DNA from: Tessaracoccus aquimaris
GTDB lineage: Bacteria > Actinomycetota > Actinomycetes > Propionibacteriales > Propionibacteriaceae
Assembly (NCBI RefSeq): GCF_001997345.1
Contig: NZ_CP019606.1
Coordinates: 2,852,001-2,916,000, forward strand
Length of the DNA: 64,000 bases
Direction of reading: 5' to 3'
Part shown: positions 1-9,573 of the stretch, piece after piece
Layout of the letters: each line of letters begins with the position of its first letter
Position numbering within the stretch: the first letter of the stretch is position 1
The notes under the pieces: generated by a model
What the model saw: only the letters and a program-made list of their open reading frames with translations
Databases searched by the model: none
What the model was told of the DNA's origin: nothing
Program-made: the position numbers and the translations under genes

Positions 1-1
1 C

Positions 2-256
2 TTCACGGTCTCCGAGGCCCTGACCAACGTCGCGAAGCATTCGCTCGCGCACCGCGCCGAAGTGACGGTCGTCGAGCGCGACGCCGTGCGCCTCGACGTG
101 ACCGTCAGCGACGACGGGATGGGCGGGGCGCACGAGGCGAAGGGCAGTGGTCTCCGCGGGCTCCGTTCGCGCGTCGAGGGCGTCGGGGGCATCTTCGATG
201 TCGATTCCCCGACCGGCGGGCCGACAACCCTGACCGCCTCGTTGCCGCTCCTGTGA
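2..256 (+). CDS. Sensor histidine kinase, C-terminal fragment
   Basis: The gene begins before the window; the visible frame is open from base 2. The 84 residues show an N-box (EALTNVAKHS), a G1 box (DDGMGG) and the GLRGLRSRVEGVGG segment of the HATPase_c domain in NarL/DesK-type (HisKA_3) kinases. The protein would phosphorylate the response regulator that follows; its stop overlaps the upstream part of that frame, so the pair is co-transcribed. The sensor domain and stimulus cannot be seen. Confidence 0.9.
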   Translation, partial: FTVSEALTNVAKHSLAHRAEVTVVERDAVRLDVTVSDDGMGGAHEAKGSGLRGLRSRVEGVGGIFDVDSPTGGPTTLTASLPLL

Positions 257-294
257 GCTCGGATACCCTGACGGCAGCCAACCGGAGGAGCGCC

Positions 295-936
295 ATGCGG
301 ATCGTGATCGCGGACGACTCGGCCCTGCTGCGCGAGGGTCTGGTCGCCATCCTCACCGAGGCCGGGCACGAGGTGGTTGCCGCCGTCGCCGACGGCCCAG
401 CGCTCGTGACCGCGGCGCTCGAGCACCGCCCCGACGTGTGTGTGGTCGACGTGCGGATGCCGCCGTCGCACACCGATGAGGGGCTGCGGGCCGCCGTCGA
501 GGTCCGTCGCACCTGGCCGGAGGCTGCGCTGATGGTGCTGAGCCAGTACGTGGAGGTGTCCTATTTCGACGATCTGGCCGCCTCGGGCGACGGTGGTCTC
601 GGCTACCTGTTGAAGGACCGGGTCAGCGAGATCGACGACTTTCTCACGGCCCTCGCGACCGTGGCGTCCGGGGGCAGCATCCTGGACCCGCTGGTGGTGC
701 GGCAGTTGATGGGACGCCGCAGTGACCCGATCGCGACGCTCACCCCGCGCGAACGCGAGGTCCTCGCGTCGATGGCAGAGGGCCACACCAACGCGCGGAT
801 CGCCGAGTCGCTGGTGGTGACGGAGGGAGCAGTCGAGAAGCACACACAGCGGATCTTCGCGAAGCTCGGCCTGGCGCCCGACGACGGCGCGCACCGTCGG
901 GTCACCGCTGTGGTGTCCTACCTGCGTGCCCGCTGA
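295..936 (+). CDS. NarL/FixJ-family response regulator
   Basis: Two-component response regulator of 213 residues. The receiver domain (about 1-120) has the acidic pair D7-D8 (IADDS), a phospho-acceptor D52 (VVDVRMPP) and a conserved K in LLKDRV. A LuxR-type helix-turn-helix follows (LTPREREVLASMAEGHTNARIAESL...VEKH). The ATG at 295 is chosen because GGAGGAG lies just upstream; the frame is also open from a GTG at 253 that overlaps the kinase stop. It forms an operon with the upstream kinase. Targets are unknown. Confidence 0.93.
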   Translation: MRIVIADDSALLREGLVAILTEAGHEVVAAVADGPALVTAALEHRPDVCVVDVRMPPSHTDEGLRAAVEVRRTWPEAALMVLSQYVEVSYFDDLAASGDGGLGYLLKDRVSEIDDFLTALATVASGGSILDPLVVRQLMGRRSDPIATLTPREREVLASMAEGHTNARIAESLVVTEGAVEKHTQRIFAKLGLAPDDGAHRRVTAVVSYLRAR

Positions 937-943
937 CGAGGCC

Positions 944-1022
944 TCGAGCAGTTCCGTAGGTCGTTGCGGAGAGTTGCCGTCTTGAACGATCCAGGGCCGA
1001 ACGATCACCGGATGCTGCTCAA
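944..1022. repeat. 79-bp imperfect palindromic element, copy 1 (diverged)
   Basis: Runs from TCGAGCAG to CTGCTCAA, 7 nt after the response-regulator stop and between convergent genes. Its reverse complement starts TTGAGCAGCATCCG, matching the start of the element at 21498-21577. It is the most diverged of five copies. It could act as a bidirectional terminator. Confidence 0.6.
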
Positions 1023-1070
1023 CGCCCGACCCGGCCGCGCGCCCGCCGATCGACGGCGCCGGTCGCCGAA

Positions 1071-3362
1071 TCAGGCAGCGAGCAGTTCGTCCTCGTGGAT
1101 CTCGTCCCTCGACGGCGCCGCGACGCGCTTGCTGCGGTAGCTCTGCAGGCGCAGCGAGTTCTGGACGACCAGCACGCTCGACAGCGACATCGCGGCCGCC
1201 GCGATCAGCGGGTTCAACAGGCCGGCCGCCGCGATCGGGACCGCTGCCATGTTGTAGGCGAAGGCCCAGATCAGGTTGGTCTTGATGGTCTTCAGCGTCT
1301 TGCGAGACAGCCCGACGGCGTCGGCGATCGCGATCAGGTCGTCGCGCACGATGATGATGTCGGCGGCCCGCAGTGCGATGTCGGTGCCGCTGACCACGCC
1401 GAGCCCCAGGTCGGCGGTGGCGAGCGCGATCGAGTCGTTGATGCCGTCGCCGACCATGGCGACGAACTCGCCCTTGGCCTGCAGACCCTCGACGACGGCC
1501 GCCTTCTCCTGCGGCAGCACCTCGGCGATCACCTCGTCCAGGCCGAGTTCGGCGCCGATCCGTTCGCCCGCCTGACGCGAGTCGCCGGTCAGCAGCACCG
1601 TCCTCAGCCCCTGCGCCTTCAGCGCCTGGATCGCCTGCACCGCGTCCGGCTTGATGGTGTCGCTCAGCGCGAGGGAGCCGACGAGCACGCCGTCGAGCGA
1701 CACGAGGGAGACGCTGTCGCCACGATCACGGGCGAGACCGACGGCCTCGACCAGCGCCGCCGGGGCCTCGATCCCCCGCTCGCGGAACAGTTGCGGGTTG
1801 CCGATGACGACCTCGGCGCCGTCGACCGACGCCGAGGCGCCGAGCCCAGGCAGCGTGGCGAAGCCCTCGGCGTCCAGGCGTGGCAGCCTGCGTTCGACGG
1901 CGTCGCGCTCGATGGCCCGGGCGATCGCGTGCTCCGAGCCGCGCTCGACCGCGGCGGCCAGCGCGACGAGACGGTCCTCGTCGATGCCGACGGCGACGAC
2001 CTCGGCCACGCTCATCGACCCGGTGGTCAGGGTGCCCGTCTTGTCGAGCACGACGGTGGTGATCTGCCCGGAGGCCTCCAACGCGTCGTGGCCCTTGATG
2101 AGGACGCCGAGGCTCGCGCCGCGGCCGATGCCGACCATCAGCGCCGTCGGGGTGGCGAGGCCGAGCGCGCAGGGGCAGGCGATGATCAGCACGGCGATGC
2201 CGATGCCGTAGGCCTGCTGCAGGGGCGCGCCGGCGATGATCCAGCCGACGGTGGTGAGCACGGCGAGCGCGATGATCGTCGGCACGAACCAGGTGATCAC
2301 CCGGTCGACCAGGCGCTGCACCTGCGACTTGCGGGCCTGCGCGTCCTCGGTGAGGGCCGCCATCTGCGACAACTGGGTGTGCGCGCCGACAGCGGTGGCG
2401 CTCACCTCCAGGCGGGCATCGGTGCTGATGGTGCCGCCGGTCACCTCGCTGCCAGCCGCGACGGGCACGGGGACGGGCTCTCCAGTCAGCATGGACGCGT
2501 CGACGGCGGCCGACCCACCGACGACGACGCCGTCGGTGGCGATCGTCTCGCCCGGCAGCACGACGAACGTGTCGCCGACGTTGAGCGCGGTGACGGGGAC
2601 GATCTCCTCGACGCCGTCGCGAATCACGCGGACCTCCGTCGCCGCGAGCGCGTGCAGCGCGCCGAGCACGTCGCTGGCCTTCCGCCGCGACCGTGCCTCG
2701 AAGTAGCGGCCCGCGAGTTGGAAGGTCGTCATGCCTGCCGCGACGTCGAGGTAGACGGAGTTGGCCCCCTCGGGGGTCGCCCCGAAGCCGAGCCAGAAGC
2801 CGTGGTCGCTCGCCTGCCCGAGCCCGAACAGCAGGGTCGCGACGGCCCAACCGAAGGAGGCGACGATGCCGAGCGAGACGAGGGTGTCCATGCTGACGGA
2901 GCCGTGCCTGAGGTTGCGCAGCGTCGCCTTGTGGAAGGGCCACGCGCACCAGGTGACGATGGGAAGCGCGAGCAGCAGGCAGACGATCTCCCAGCCGGGG
3001 AAGCGCCACTGTGGCGACAGCGCGAGCACGATGGTGATGTCCATCAGCGGGATCGCGAGCGCGGCGGCCGTGATGAGGCGGCGGCGCAGCGACGTGATGT
3101 GCATCTCGGTGGCGCGCTTCGACCAGACGTCGTCGTCGCCCTGGCGCTGGTGCGCTCCGTAGCCTGCCTTCTCGACCTCGGCGATGGCCGCGGTGACGTC
3201 GTCGATGCCGGTGATGGTCGCCCGGTTGGTGGCGTAGTTGACGGTGGCGCTCACGCCGTCGAGCTTGCGGAGCTTCTTCTCGATCCGGTTGGCGCACGCG
3301 GCGCAGGTCATGCCGCTGATCTCGAGTTCGATCAGCCGGGAACCCGTGTCGGTGTGGGTCAC
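1071..3362 (-). CDS. copA: Copper-translocating P1B-type ATPase
   Basis: Membrane pump of 763 residues that exports Cu(I) using ATP. In order: an N-terminal HMA domain with GMTCAAC (C20, C23), the actuator TGEP motif (293-296), the CPC metal-transport motif in a membrane helix (396-398), the phosphorylated DKTGT (D440), the TGD motif, and the hinge GDGINDS. The GTG start overlaps the stop of the upstream CtaG/CopD gene by 4 bp, so the two are translationally coupled. Length and motif set are normal for the family. Metal specificity rests on CPC plus the copper-gene neighbourhood. Confidence 0.95.
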   Translation of the reverse strand: MTHTDTGSRLIELEISGMTCAACANRIEKKLRKLDGVSATVNYATNRATITGIDDVTAAIAEVEKAGYGAHQRQGDDDVWSKRATEMHITSLRRRLITAAALAIPLMDITIVLALSPQWRFPGWEIVCLLLALPIVTWCAWPFHKATLRNLRHGSVSMDTLVSLGIVASFGWAVATLLFGLGQASDHGFWLGFGATPEGANSVYLDVAAGMTTFQLAGRYFEARSRRKASDVLGALHALAATEVRVIRDGVEEIVPVTALNVGDTFVVLPGETIATDGVVVGGSAAVDASMLTGEPVPVPVAAGSEVTGGTISTDARLEVSATAVGAHTQLSQMAALTEDAQARKSQVQRLVDRVITWFVPTIIALAVLTTVGWIIAGAPLQQAYGIGIAVLIIACPCALGLATPTALMVGIGRGASLGVLIKGHDALEASGQITTVVLDKTGTLTTGSMSVAEVVAVGIDEDRLVALAAAVERGSEHAIARAIERDAVERRLPRLDAEGFATLPGLGASASVDGAEVVIGNPQLFRERGIEAPAALVEAVGLARDRGDSVSLVSLDGVLVGSLALSDTIKPDAVQAIQALKAQGLRTVLLTGDSRQAGERIGAELGLDEVIAEVLPQEKAAVVEGLQAKGEFVAMVGDGINDSIALATADLGLGVVSGTDIALRAADIIIVRDDLIAIADAVGLSRKTLKTIKTNLIWAFAYNMAAVPIAAAGLLNPLIAAAAMSLSSVLVVQNSLRLQSYRSKRVAAPSRDEIHEDELLAA

Positions 3363-5377
3363 TTCTCCCCCTCACGACGAGTCGGCGTCGCGGAGCGCTC
3401 GGCCAGCCGCTGCAACATCTCGTTGTACTCCTCGTACTCGTTGTCGCGTCCGGTGTCCATGTGGCGGTCGGCGCGGGCCGCCTCCTTGGAATCCTGGCGC
3501 GCCCACTGGATGCCGAGCGCGACGACGACGAGCAGCGACGGGATCTCGCCGCCCGCCCAGGCGACGCCGCCGCCCAGTTCCTGCGCCGCTGGGAGGTCGG
3601 CCCACGGCATCCCGAGGTAGTAGTAGTACCGCTCGGCGATGATCGAGCGTCCGTTCATCAGGATCACGCCGAAGAAGGCGTGGAACGGCATCGCGGCCAT
3701 CGCCAGACCGAGCTTGGCGATGTGCGGAAGCGGCTTGGGACCGCGGTCGACGCCGATGATCAGCGAGTAGTAGACGTAGCCCACCAGCAGGAAGTGGGCG
3801 TTCATCAACTGGTGGCCCCAGTGGTAGGTCATCAGGTGCTCGAACAGCCCGGTGAAGTACAGCGCGTAGTACGACGAGATGAACAGCGTGAACGCGACGA
3901 TCGGGTTGTACAGCCACTTCGCGACGCGCCACTGCAGCGCCCAACTGACCCAGTCGTGCATGCTCGCGACGGGGCCGCCCGCCTTGCTCGCACGCAGCAG
4001 CAGGGTGAGGACGCCGCCCAGCGACAGCAGGACCGGCGCAAGCATGCTGAGGCTCATGTGCACGATCATGTGGATGCCGAAGTGGGGGGCCGAGTACAGG
4101 CCGAGGCCGGAACTCGTGACGTAGATGACCACGACCCAGCCGAGGATCCAGGAGAGGGTGCGGGTCCACGGCCACGGCGTGCCACGGCGGCGCAGCGCGG
4201 CGAGCGCGACAAGGTAGAAGACGATCCCGGCGACGCCCAGCGCGACGAAGAGCATGTTGGGTCGGCCCGAGGTGAGCACCTTGACCAGCGTCGGGGCGTC
4301 GGGGGTGTCGTAGCCGAGGAAGACCTGAGCAGGGCTGGTCGGCACGAAGTACTGCGGCGGAAGCACCCGGAGCATCGCGACGGTGATGGCGACCCAGCCG
4401 AAGATGCCGAGCGACCCGAGCGCGAGCAGCGGCGCCTCGACGGAACGGAAGCGACGACGCCTGCGGGCGACGATGATGCCGAGCGCCGCGGCGCAGACGA
4501 GGGCGAGCCCCGCCCAGCGCCAGACCATCAGCCAACCCGTCAGGGTTGAGAGCAGCGGGCTGCCCGCAAGCTTGAACCAGGTGAGGATCGCCTCGGCGAG
4601 GACCATCACGGGCAGCGCGACCACGGCCATCCGGATCCAGCGTCGCCAGGTGACGGTGGCGACCTCGTCGCCGAACAGCACGCGCAGCGCGATCACGAGC
4701 AGGACCCCGAGGGTCGGGTAGCCGATGAGCGCCTGGACGGTGGCCGCGTCGCCTCCGAAGTCGTGGTCGGGGCCGACCAGCACCTGCCCGACGGCGATCG
4801 GCGTCAGGACGGAGAGGCCAGCGCCCCACAGTCCGATCAGCAGCGTGGTCCAGCACGACGCGACGCGCGCCGTCAACGCCACGAGTGCGGCGCCGGCGAA
4901 GCGGAGCACCGACGGCCAGAAGTTCGAGACGGACGCGACCAGGTAGTCGGCCATGCCCGGCTGGGCGAGTTGGGCAAGCGACATGCCGCTGGTGTCGAGG
5001 GCGTTGAGGAAGACGAGCACGAAGGTGCTGAGCGCCCAGGTGCCTGCGGACCAGCGCAGGATCGTGCGGTCGAGGCCAGCAGGCAGCGGGAAGGCCTTGC
5101 GTCCGGGCAACGGGCGCAGGAACAGCACGCTCACGAGCGCGCCGACCGCGACGACCGAGGAAAGCTCGGCGACCGCCTGGAACGCCGTGGTTGCGGCGGA
5201 GATCCCGACGCCCGGGTAGTTGCGGATCAGAAGGTCGTAGGGCTCCGTGCCGACGTACAGCGCGACCATGATCGGGACGATGAGCGCGAGGGTCACCCCC
5301 ACCGCGCCTGCGGCCTGTAAGGGCAGGTGTCCTGCGGATCTGCTCGTGGTTTTCATCGCCTCGTCAACACCCTCCAT
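3359..5377 (-). CDS. CopD / CtaG fusion (copper import and cytochrome c oxidase assembly)
   Basis: Polytopic membrane protein of 672 residues. The N-terminal half resembles CopD; the C-terminal half is a caa3-type CtaG domain with the His-rich helix HFGIHMIVHMSLSMLAP and GHQLMNAHFLLVGYVYY. This two-domain form is common in actinobacteria and is thought to deliver copper to cytochrome oxidase. The first ATG (5377) lies 9 nt after a TAGAGT -10 box, favouring a near-leaderless start; a second ATG at 5356 is preceded by GGAGGG. It is the first gene of a two-gene operon with copA, under a dyad at 5388-5404. Confidence 0.9.
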   Translation of the reverse strand: MEGVDEAMKTTSRSAGHLPLQAAGAVGVTLALIVPIMVALYVGTEPYDLLIRNYPGVGISAATTAFQAVAELSSVVAVGALVSVLFLRPLPGRKAFPLPAGLDRTILRWSAGTWALSTFVLVFLNALDTSGMSLAQLAQPGMADYLVASVSNFWPSVLRFAGAALVALTARVASCWTTLLIGLWGAGLSVLTPIAVGQVLVGPDHDFGGDAATVQALIGYPTLGVLLVIALRVLFGDEVATVTWRRWIRMAVVALPVMVLAEAILTWFKLAGSPLLSTLTGWLMVWRWAGLALVCAAALGIIVARRRRRFRSVEAPLLALGSLGIFGWVAITVAMLRVLPPQYFVPTSPAQVFLGYDTPDAPTLVKVLTSGRPNMLFVALGVAGIVFYLVALAALRRRGTPWPWTRTLSWILGWVVVIYVTSSGLGLYSAPHFGIHMIVHMSLSMLAPVLLSLGGVLTLLLRASKAGGPVASMHDWVSWALQWRVAKWLYNPIVAFTLFISSYYALYFTGLFEHLMTYHWGHQLMNAHFLLVGYVYYSLIIGVDRGPKPLPHIAKLGLAMAAMPFHAFFGVILMNGRSIIAERYYYYLGMPWADLPAAQELGGGVAWAGGEIPSLLVVVALGIQWARQDSKEAARADRHMDTGRDNEYEEYNEMLQRLAERSATPTRREGEK

Positions 5378-5387
5378 CGCCGCGTTA

Positions 5388-5404
5388 CTCTACAGGATGT
5401 CTTG
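5388..5404. promoter_or_regulatory. Putative BlaI-type operator 1 (CtaG/CopD promoter)
   Basis: CTCTACA-GGA-TGTCTTG, a TACA-N3-TGT half-conserved dyad. On the minus strand it overlaps the -10 box TAGAGT of the CtaG/CopD gene, where a repressor would block RNA polymerase. Compare 5432-5448 and 9574-9590. Confidence 0.5.
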
Positions 5405-5431
5405 TTATTGACCGGATCTGTCTGTTACGTT

Positions 5432-5448
5432 CTCTACAGCTTGTAGAG
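5432..5448. promoter_or_regulatory. Putative BlaI-type operator 2 (DUF5134/ycnI promoter)
   Basis: CTCTACA-GCT-TGTAGAG, a perfect 7-bp inverted repeat with a 3-bp spacer. It overlaps the likely -10 of the rightward DUF5134-YcnI-CopCD operon. Its centre is 44 bp from operator 1, so the divergent promoters are probably controlled together. Confidence 0.65.
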
Positions 5449-5459
5449 AAAGGGAGTTC

Positions 5460-6038
5460 GTGGTCTCGAACCCGGTGTGGCAGTGGATCTTCACGATCGT
5501 CTTTGCCGCCATCACGGTATCGCTCGCGGCCCAACTCCTCGCCGGTCGCCGCCGCCCGCTACTGACCATCGGCAACGCCTTCCATCTGTTGATGGCCGTG
5601 GTGATGCTCGCGATGGTGTGGCCGTGGTGGCGGGCCATCCCTTGGCTGCCCCAACTCGTCGTCTTCGCGATCGCAACCCTCTGGTTCCTTGCCGTCTGGC
5701 TCGGCCAGTTGCTCGGCCGATTCGAGCCGGACCAGTTGGGCGGCCACCCGGCCTGGCACCAACTGGTGCACGCGCTGATGATGGGGTCGATGACGTGGAT
5801 GGTGGCCGTGATGCCGCCCATGCCGCACGGGGCCGGCCACGCCCACTCCATGAGCACTCTCGGGATCGTGGCGGGCGTCGTCCTGACCGCCCTGCTGCTG
5901 ATCACCGCCGTCTTGTTGGCGGTCGACGCTGCCCCCCAGGTGCGTCGACACTGTCGCTCCAACCATCTCGTCGACACCGTGACCATGGTCGCGATGCTGG
6001 CGGGCATGGCCGCGATGTGCTGGCTGATGGTCGCCTGA
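5460..6038 (+). CDS. DUF5134 integral membrane protein
   Basis: A 192-residue protein with about five hydrophobic segments and a Met/His-rich stretch (HALMMGSMTWMVAVMPPMPHGAG) suited to soft metal ions. Such DUF5134 proteins recur beside actinobacterial copper genes; their biochemical role is unknown. The GTG start has AAAGGGAG a few bases upstream. It is the first gene of the rightward operon and is followed after 24 bp by the YcnI gene. The perfect dyad at 5432-5448 sits in its promoter. Confidence 0.8.
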   Translation: MVSNPVWQWIFTIVFAAITVSLAAQLLAGRRRPLLTIGNAFHLLMAVVMLAMVWPWWRAIPWLPQLVVFAIATLWFLAVWLGQLLGRFEPDQLGGHPAWHQLVHALMMGSMTWMVAVMPPMPHGAGHAHSMSTLGIVAGVVLTALLLITAVLLAVDAAPQVRRHCRSNHLVDTVTMVAMLAGMAAMCWLMVA

Positions 6039-6062
6039 CCACCTCTCACCCAGGAGACATCC

Positions 6063-6797
6063 ATGAAGCATCGATATTCCGCCCTTGCCGCCCTGTTCGG
6101 CGCCGCCGCCCTGACGCTCGGGTCGGCGGCCGTCGCCCACGCTCACGTGACGGCATCGTCCGACTCCGCGGTCGCGGGCGGCTACACCGTCGTCACCCTC
6201 GCGGTCCCGCACGGGTGCGACGGCTCGGCGACGACCGCCGTGGCCATCCAGGTCCCCGAGGGCATCAACTCGGTCACCCCGACCCGCAACGCGCTCTACA
6301 CCGTCGAGAAGGTGATGGAGCAGCTTCCGACCCCCATCACGGACGCGCACGGCAACGAACTGACCGAGCGGGTCGCCCAGGTCGTCTACACCGCAACCAC
6401 CCCGTTGCCCGACGGGCAGCGCGACGCCTTCGAACTGTCCATGCAACTGCCCGCGGACGCGGGCGACACGACGCTCTACTTCCCCACGGTGCAGACCTGC
6501 GAACAGGGCGAGTCGGCGTGGGTCGAGCTCCCCGCCGATGGCCAGGATCCGCACGACCTGGACCTGCCCGCCCCCGCGCTGGCCGTCGCGCCGGCCGTCG
6601 ATACGCATGGCCACGACCACGCGACGCCTACCGCTTCCCCGTCCGCACACGACGAGCACGCCTCCGAAGGGGGTCACGACTCGCACGTGGCCGAGGCGGG
6701 TTCGTCGAACGCGGTGGGGATCGCGGCGCTGGTCGTCGGCTCGCTCGGCCTCCTCGCCGGGCTCGTGGCCCTGATCAGGGTGCGGCCGCGCGCATGA
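6063..6797 (+). CDS. ycnI: YcnI-family copper-binding protein (DUF1775)
   Basis: Exported, membrane-anchored protein of 244 residues. The signal peptide is cleaved after AHA, which exposes the N-terminal HVTA of the YcnI fold; that His is the known copper ligand in the family. The domain spans about 28-175, followed by a His-rich linker (HGHDH...HDEHASEGGHDSH) and one C-terminal membrane helix. It probably handles periplasmic or cell-surface copper with the downstream CopC/CopD. AGGAG precedes the ATG. Its stop overlaps the next ATG by 4 bp. Confidence 0.93.
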   Translation: MKHRYSALAALFGAAALTLGSAAVAHAHVTASSDSAVAGGYTVVTLAVPHGCDGSATTAVAIQVPEGINSVTPTRNALYTVEKVMEQLPTPITDAHGNELTERVAQVVYTATTPLPDGQRDAFELSMQLPADAGDTTLYFPTVQTCEQGESAWVELPADGQDPHDLDLPAPALAVAPAVDTHGHDHATPTASPSAHDEHASEGGHDSHVAEAGSSNAVGIAALVVGSLGLLAGLVALIRVRPRA

Positions 6798-8370
6798 GCC
6801 GCGCCGGGACCCGCTCCCGGATGGCCGCTCTGGTCGGCCTGTTCGCGCTCGTGCTTGCGCTGCTCGCCCCGGCCTCACCCGCCGCCGCCCACGCGGACCT
6901 CGAGTCGAGCGACCCGGCCGACGGGGCGGTCCTCGCCGCCTCCCCGGCCGTCATTAAGTTGGTCTTCAGCGAGGCCGTGACCCCCGTCCCCGGCGCCTTC
7001 CGGCTCTTCGGCTCGGCGGGCGAACTCCCCCAACCCGACGCGACCGCCACCGGCGCGACGGTGTCGGTTCGCCCCGCGGGCGACGCGACGGGGCGCCTGC
7101 TCCTGGCGTACCGGGTGATCTCCGGCGACGGGCACCCGGTATCCGGGACGCTGTCGTTCACGGTCGGCACTGACACCGGCGGGGCACCCGTCGGGCCCCA
7201 GGCGTCCGCGGACGACCCCGCGGTCGGCTGGCTGACGGGGGCGCTGACGTCGGCCCAGTACGCCGGCCTGCTGCTTGGCGTCGGCCTGCTGATCTTCGGC
7301 GGTTGGGTGGCGCGGACGCCGGTGCTGCCCGCGCGGCGCGGGCGGCCTGGCTGCTCGCCGTCGCGGCGTCTGCGGCGCTGGTCCCGCTCGCCGCGCTGCG
7401 CGGCGCGGGGCTTGGCCTCGGCGATCCGGGCTGGGTCGCGTCCGTCCAGCCGGGCACGCTGCTCGCGCTCGGGTTGGTCGTCGTCGCGGGCCCCGCGTGG
7501 TGGCTGCGCGGCCCGTTCGCCCCCGTCCTGGCGCTGGTGGCGCTCGCCGCGCCCGTGCTGGTGGGGCACACGCTGACGGCCACCCCGTCGTGGCTGATGC
7601 TGACCGGCGACGCGGTCCATCTGGCCGCGGCCGCCTTCTGGCTCGGCGGGCTCGTCGGGCTGGTCGCGGTGACCGTCCCGGGGCGGGTCCCGGCGGGTGA
7701 CGCGGCCCGCGTGGTCGCACGCTTCTCAGGCGGCGCGCTGGTCTCGGTCGCGGCCCTGGCCGCATCCGGGGTCGCGATGGCCGCGCTGGTGCTGCCCGAA
7801 CCATCGGCCCTTGTCGACGGCGGTTATGGCAGGACGCTGCTACTGAAGGTCGGCGTCGTCGTCGCGGCGGTCGTGCTTGCGGCGTGGAACCGGTTCGCCC
7901 TGGTGCCAGCCCTCCGGCGGGCACCAGACCGGGAGGCTTGGCCGCGGCTGCGGCGGATGTTGGCCAAGGAGGCCGCGCTCGTCGTCACGGTCGCCGTGAT
8001 CACGGGATTCTTCACGCAGTTGGACCCGCACGACGCGCACCACCACGTCCAGGCACCGGTGACGATCTCGGCCGATTCGCAGGGCCTGCGGGTCGACGGC
8101 GAGGCATCGGAGCGGGGTCAGGCGCTGGACCTGAGCTTCGGGCTCGCCTACCGCGGTAGCGCGGTGACCGACGGGGAGGTCGCCGTCCAAGCACGGCTTC
8201 CCGAACAGTCACTCGGCCCGATCCGCGCGGAGGCGCGATTCGAGGACGGGCGTTGGGTGGCGTCGCTTCCGCTGCCGGTCGAAGGCGCCTGGCAGGTGCA
8301 GTTCACGGCGCGGGTGTCGCGGTTCGAGAGCCCGATCGCCCTTGTCACGGTCGACGTGGCGGGGAGCTAG
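6794..8370 (+). pseudogene. CopC-CopD fusion, split by one apparent frameshift
   Basis: The first part (from ATG 6794) has a signal peptide ending AAAHA, then a CopC domain (HADLESSDPADGAV...ISGDGHPVSGTLSFTV) and the first CopD helix. The frame then runs on out of phase to 7576. The CopD membrane domain and a C-terminal extracellular domain continue in another frame to 8370. Adding one G to the GGG at 7340-7342 joins the two parts seamlessly into about 525 residues. CopC binds copper outside the membrane and CopD is thought to move it inward. The same type of defect recurs in four other genes here, so a base-calling error is likely and the gene is probably intact. Confidence 0.85.
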
Positions 8371-9170
8371 ACCCGCACCGCCGTGGGCAGCGCTGCGCCG
8401 TCGGGGCGCTGCGGCGCGATGGCGCGCAGGCGTTCGGCGCGGGCGAGGAAGCCCGCCTCGCCGCTCGCCTCGGCCAACCTCTCCAGCGCGACGGTGAGTT
8501 GCGCGGAGCCAGCCTGGCGTGCGGCGACGTCGTCGGCGACCAACTCGACGAGCATCAGGGTGGCCTTCCTGAGCGAGCGGCCCGCTGGCACGAAGCCGGG
8601 CAGGCAGGCCTCGTTCAGTTCGGCGAGCCGCACCAGCAGGCCGTGCCTGCCGCGCAGGTGCGCGTACTCGTGGGCAAGCACGGCGTGGAGTTGGGCCGTG
8701 GTGAGCGCCCGCTCCAGGGCGGAGGAGACCAGGATCTCCGCGGGTCGCCCCGGGACGGCGACCGCGACGGGGTCGTCGGACTCGAAACGCACCAGGGTGA
8801 AGGCGCCGCGATCCTCTCGTGAGGTCGCGACCGGGGTCAGCCGACGCAGGTTCTCCCGGTAGGAGTCGACGAGCGGGTCGGAGGCACCTGTCGCCAGGGC
8901 GATGACCCCGGCGGTCACCACGACGGCGCCCCAGGCCACCAGGGACGCGGCGAACGAGCCAGTCGTCGTCGACGCGTCGACCGCCACGACGATGCTCGCG
9001 ACGAACGCCGAGCAGGCGAGCAGCACGCCGAGGACGAAGGCCGAGAACCACAGCCCTAGCGCGAGCGCCGGCCGGAACACCTGCCATCGGCCGCCCGCGA
9101 GCAGCAGGGGCGCACCGAACGCGAGGGTCAGTGCGCCGAGCAGCAGGACGAGGGGAAGCAGCATCGTCAC
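8367..9170 (-). CDS. M56-family (BlaR1-like) membrane metallopeptidase
   Basis: 267 residues with four N-terminal membrane helices and the zinc motif HEYAH within a cytoplasmic loop, plus a downstream VELVADDVAARQ glutamate region. In BlaR1/MecR1 systems this domain cleaves the partner repressor on signal; there is no penicillin-binding sensor domain here. The GTG start overlaps the BlaI stop (GTGA), so expression is coupled. Its 3' end overlaps the convergent CopCD gene by 4 bp. Confidence 0.88.
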   Translation of the reverse strand: MTMLLPLVLLLGALTLAFGAPLLLAGGRWQVFRPALALGLWFSAFVLGVLLACSAFVASIVVAVDASTTTGSFAASLVAWGAVVVTAGVIALATGASDPLVDSYRENLRRLTPVATSREDRGAFTLVRFESDDPVAVAVPGRPAEILVSSALERALTTAQLHAVLAHEYAHLRGRHGLLVRLAELNEACLPGFVPAGRSLRKATLMLVELVADDVAARQAGSAQLTVALERLAEASGEAGFLARAERLRAIAPQRPDGAALPTAVRV

Positions 9171-9537
9171 TTCCGCTTGGTCGCCAGGGCATCGCGCAGG
9201 AACGCAACGTCGGCGTCGTCGAGGTTGCCCGCGAAGCGCAGCAGCACCGCGCGCCGGTCATCGACACCCTCGAGCACGCCGAGCATCGCCTCGGTCGCGT
9301 GCTCCTCGACGGAGTGGACGGCCGCGAAGCGGACCTTGCGGGGGACAACACCTCGCGCTCGACCAGGCCCTTCACCCGAAGTCGTTCGAGGATCGTCAGG
9401 AGCGTGGTGTTGGCGGGGCGAGGCTCGGCGAACCGCGCCTGGATCTCCCGCGCACCGACGGGGCCGTCAAAGCAGCGAAGGACGCGCAGCACCTCCGCCT
9501 CGAGTTCGCCCGGCTCCCGGGACCGTTGACCTGCCAC
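9167..9537 (-). pseudogene. BlaI/MecI-family repressor, apparent frameshift
   Basis: The N-terminal 65 residues form the winged helix of BlaI (AEVLRVLRCFDGPVGAREIQARF...TTLLTILERLRVKGLVERE). After that the frame reads through without sense. Adding one G to the five-G run at 9340-9344 (plus strand) restores the dimerisation tail (VRFAAVHSVEEHATEAMLGVLEGVDDRRAVLL) and a TGA that overlaps the M56 start. The restored protein is 123 residues, normal for the family. The GTG start has AGGAGG 7 nt upstream. Likely repressor of itself and of the copper operons. Confidence 0.85.
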
Positions 9538-9573
9538 CGGCCACCTCCTCTGCGGGAATGCTACTCGACGCAG

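Noticed and set aside
1095..3620. Long open frame on the plus strand opposite copA (841 codons), and similar ones opposite fhs, GH92 and GH51.
   Set aside because: These are antisense shadows produced by high GC and codon bias. Their products are Arg/Asp/Gly-rich and lack domains, while the opposite strand has full motif sets.
6794..8370. Programmed ribosomal frameshift in copC-copD.
   Set aside because: There is no slippery site with a following pseudoknot that I can identify, and six other frameshifts in the window show the same one-base loss in G/C runs, so an artefact is the simpler reading.
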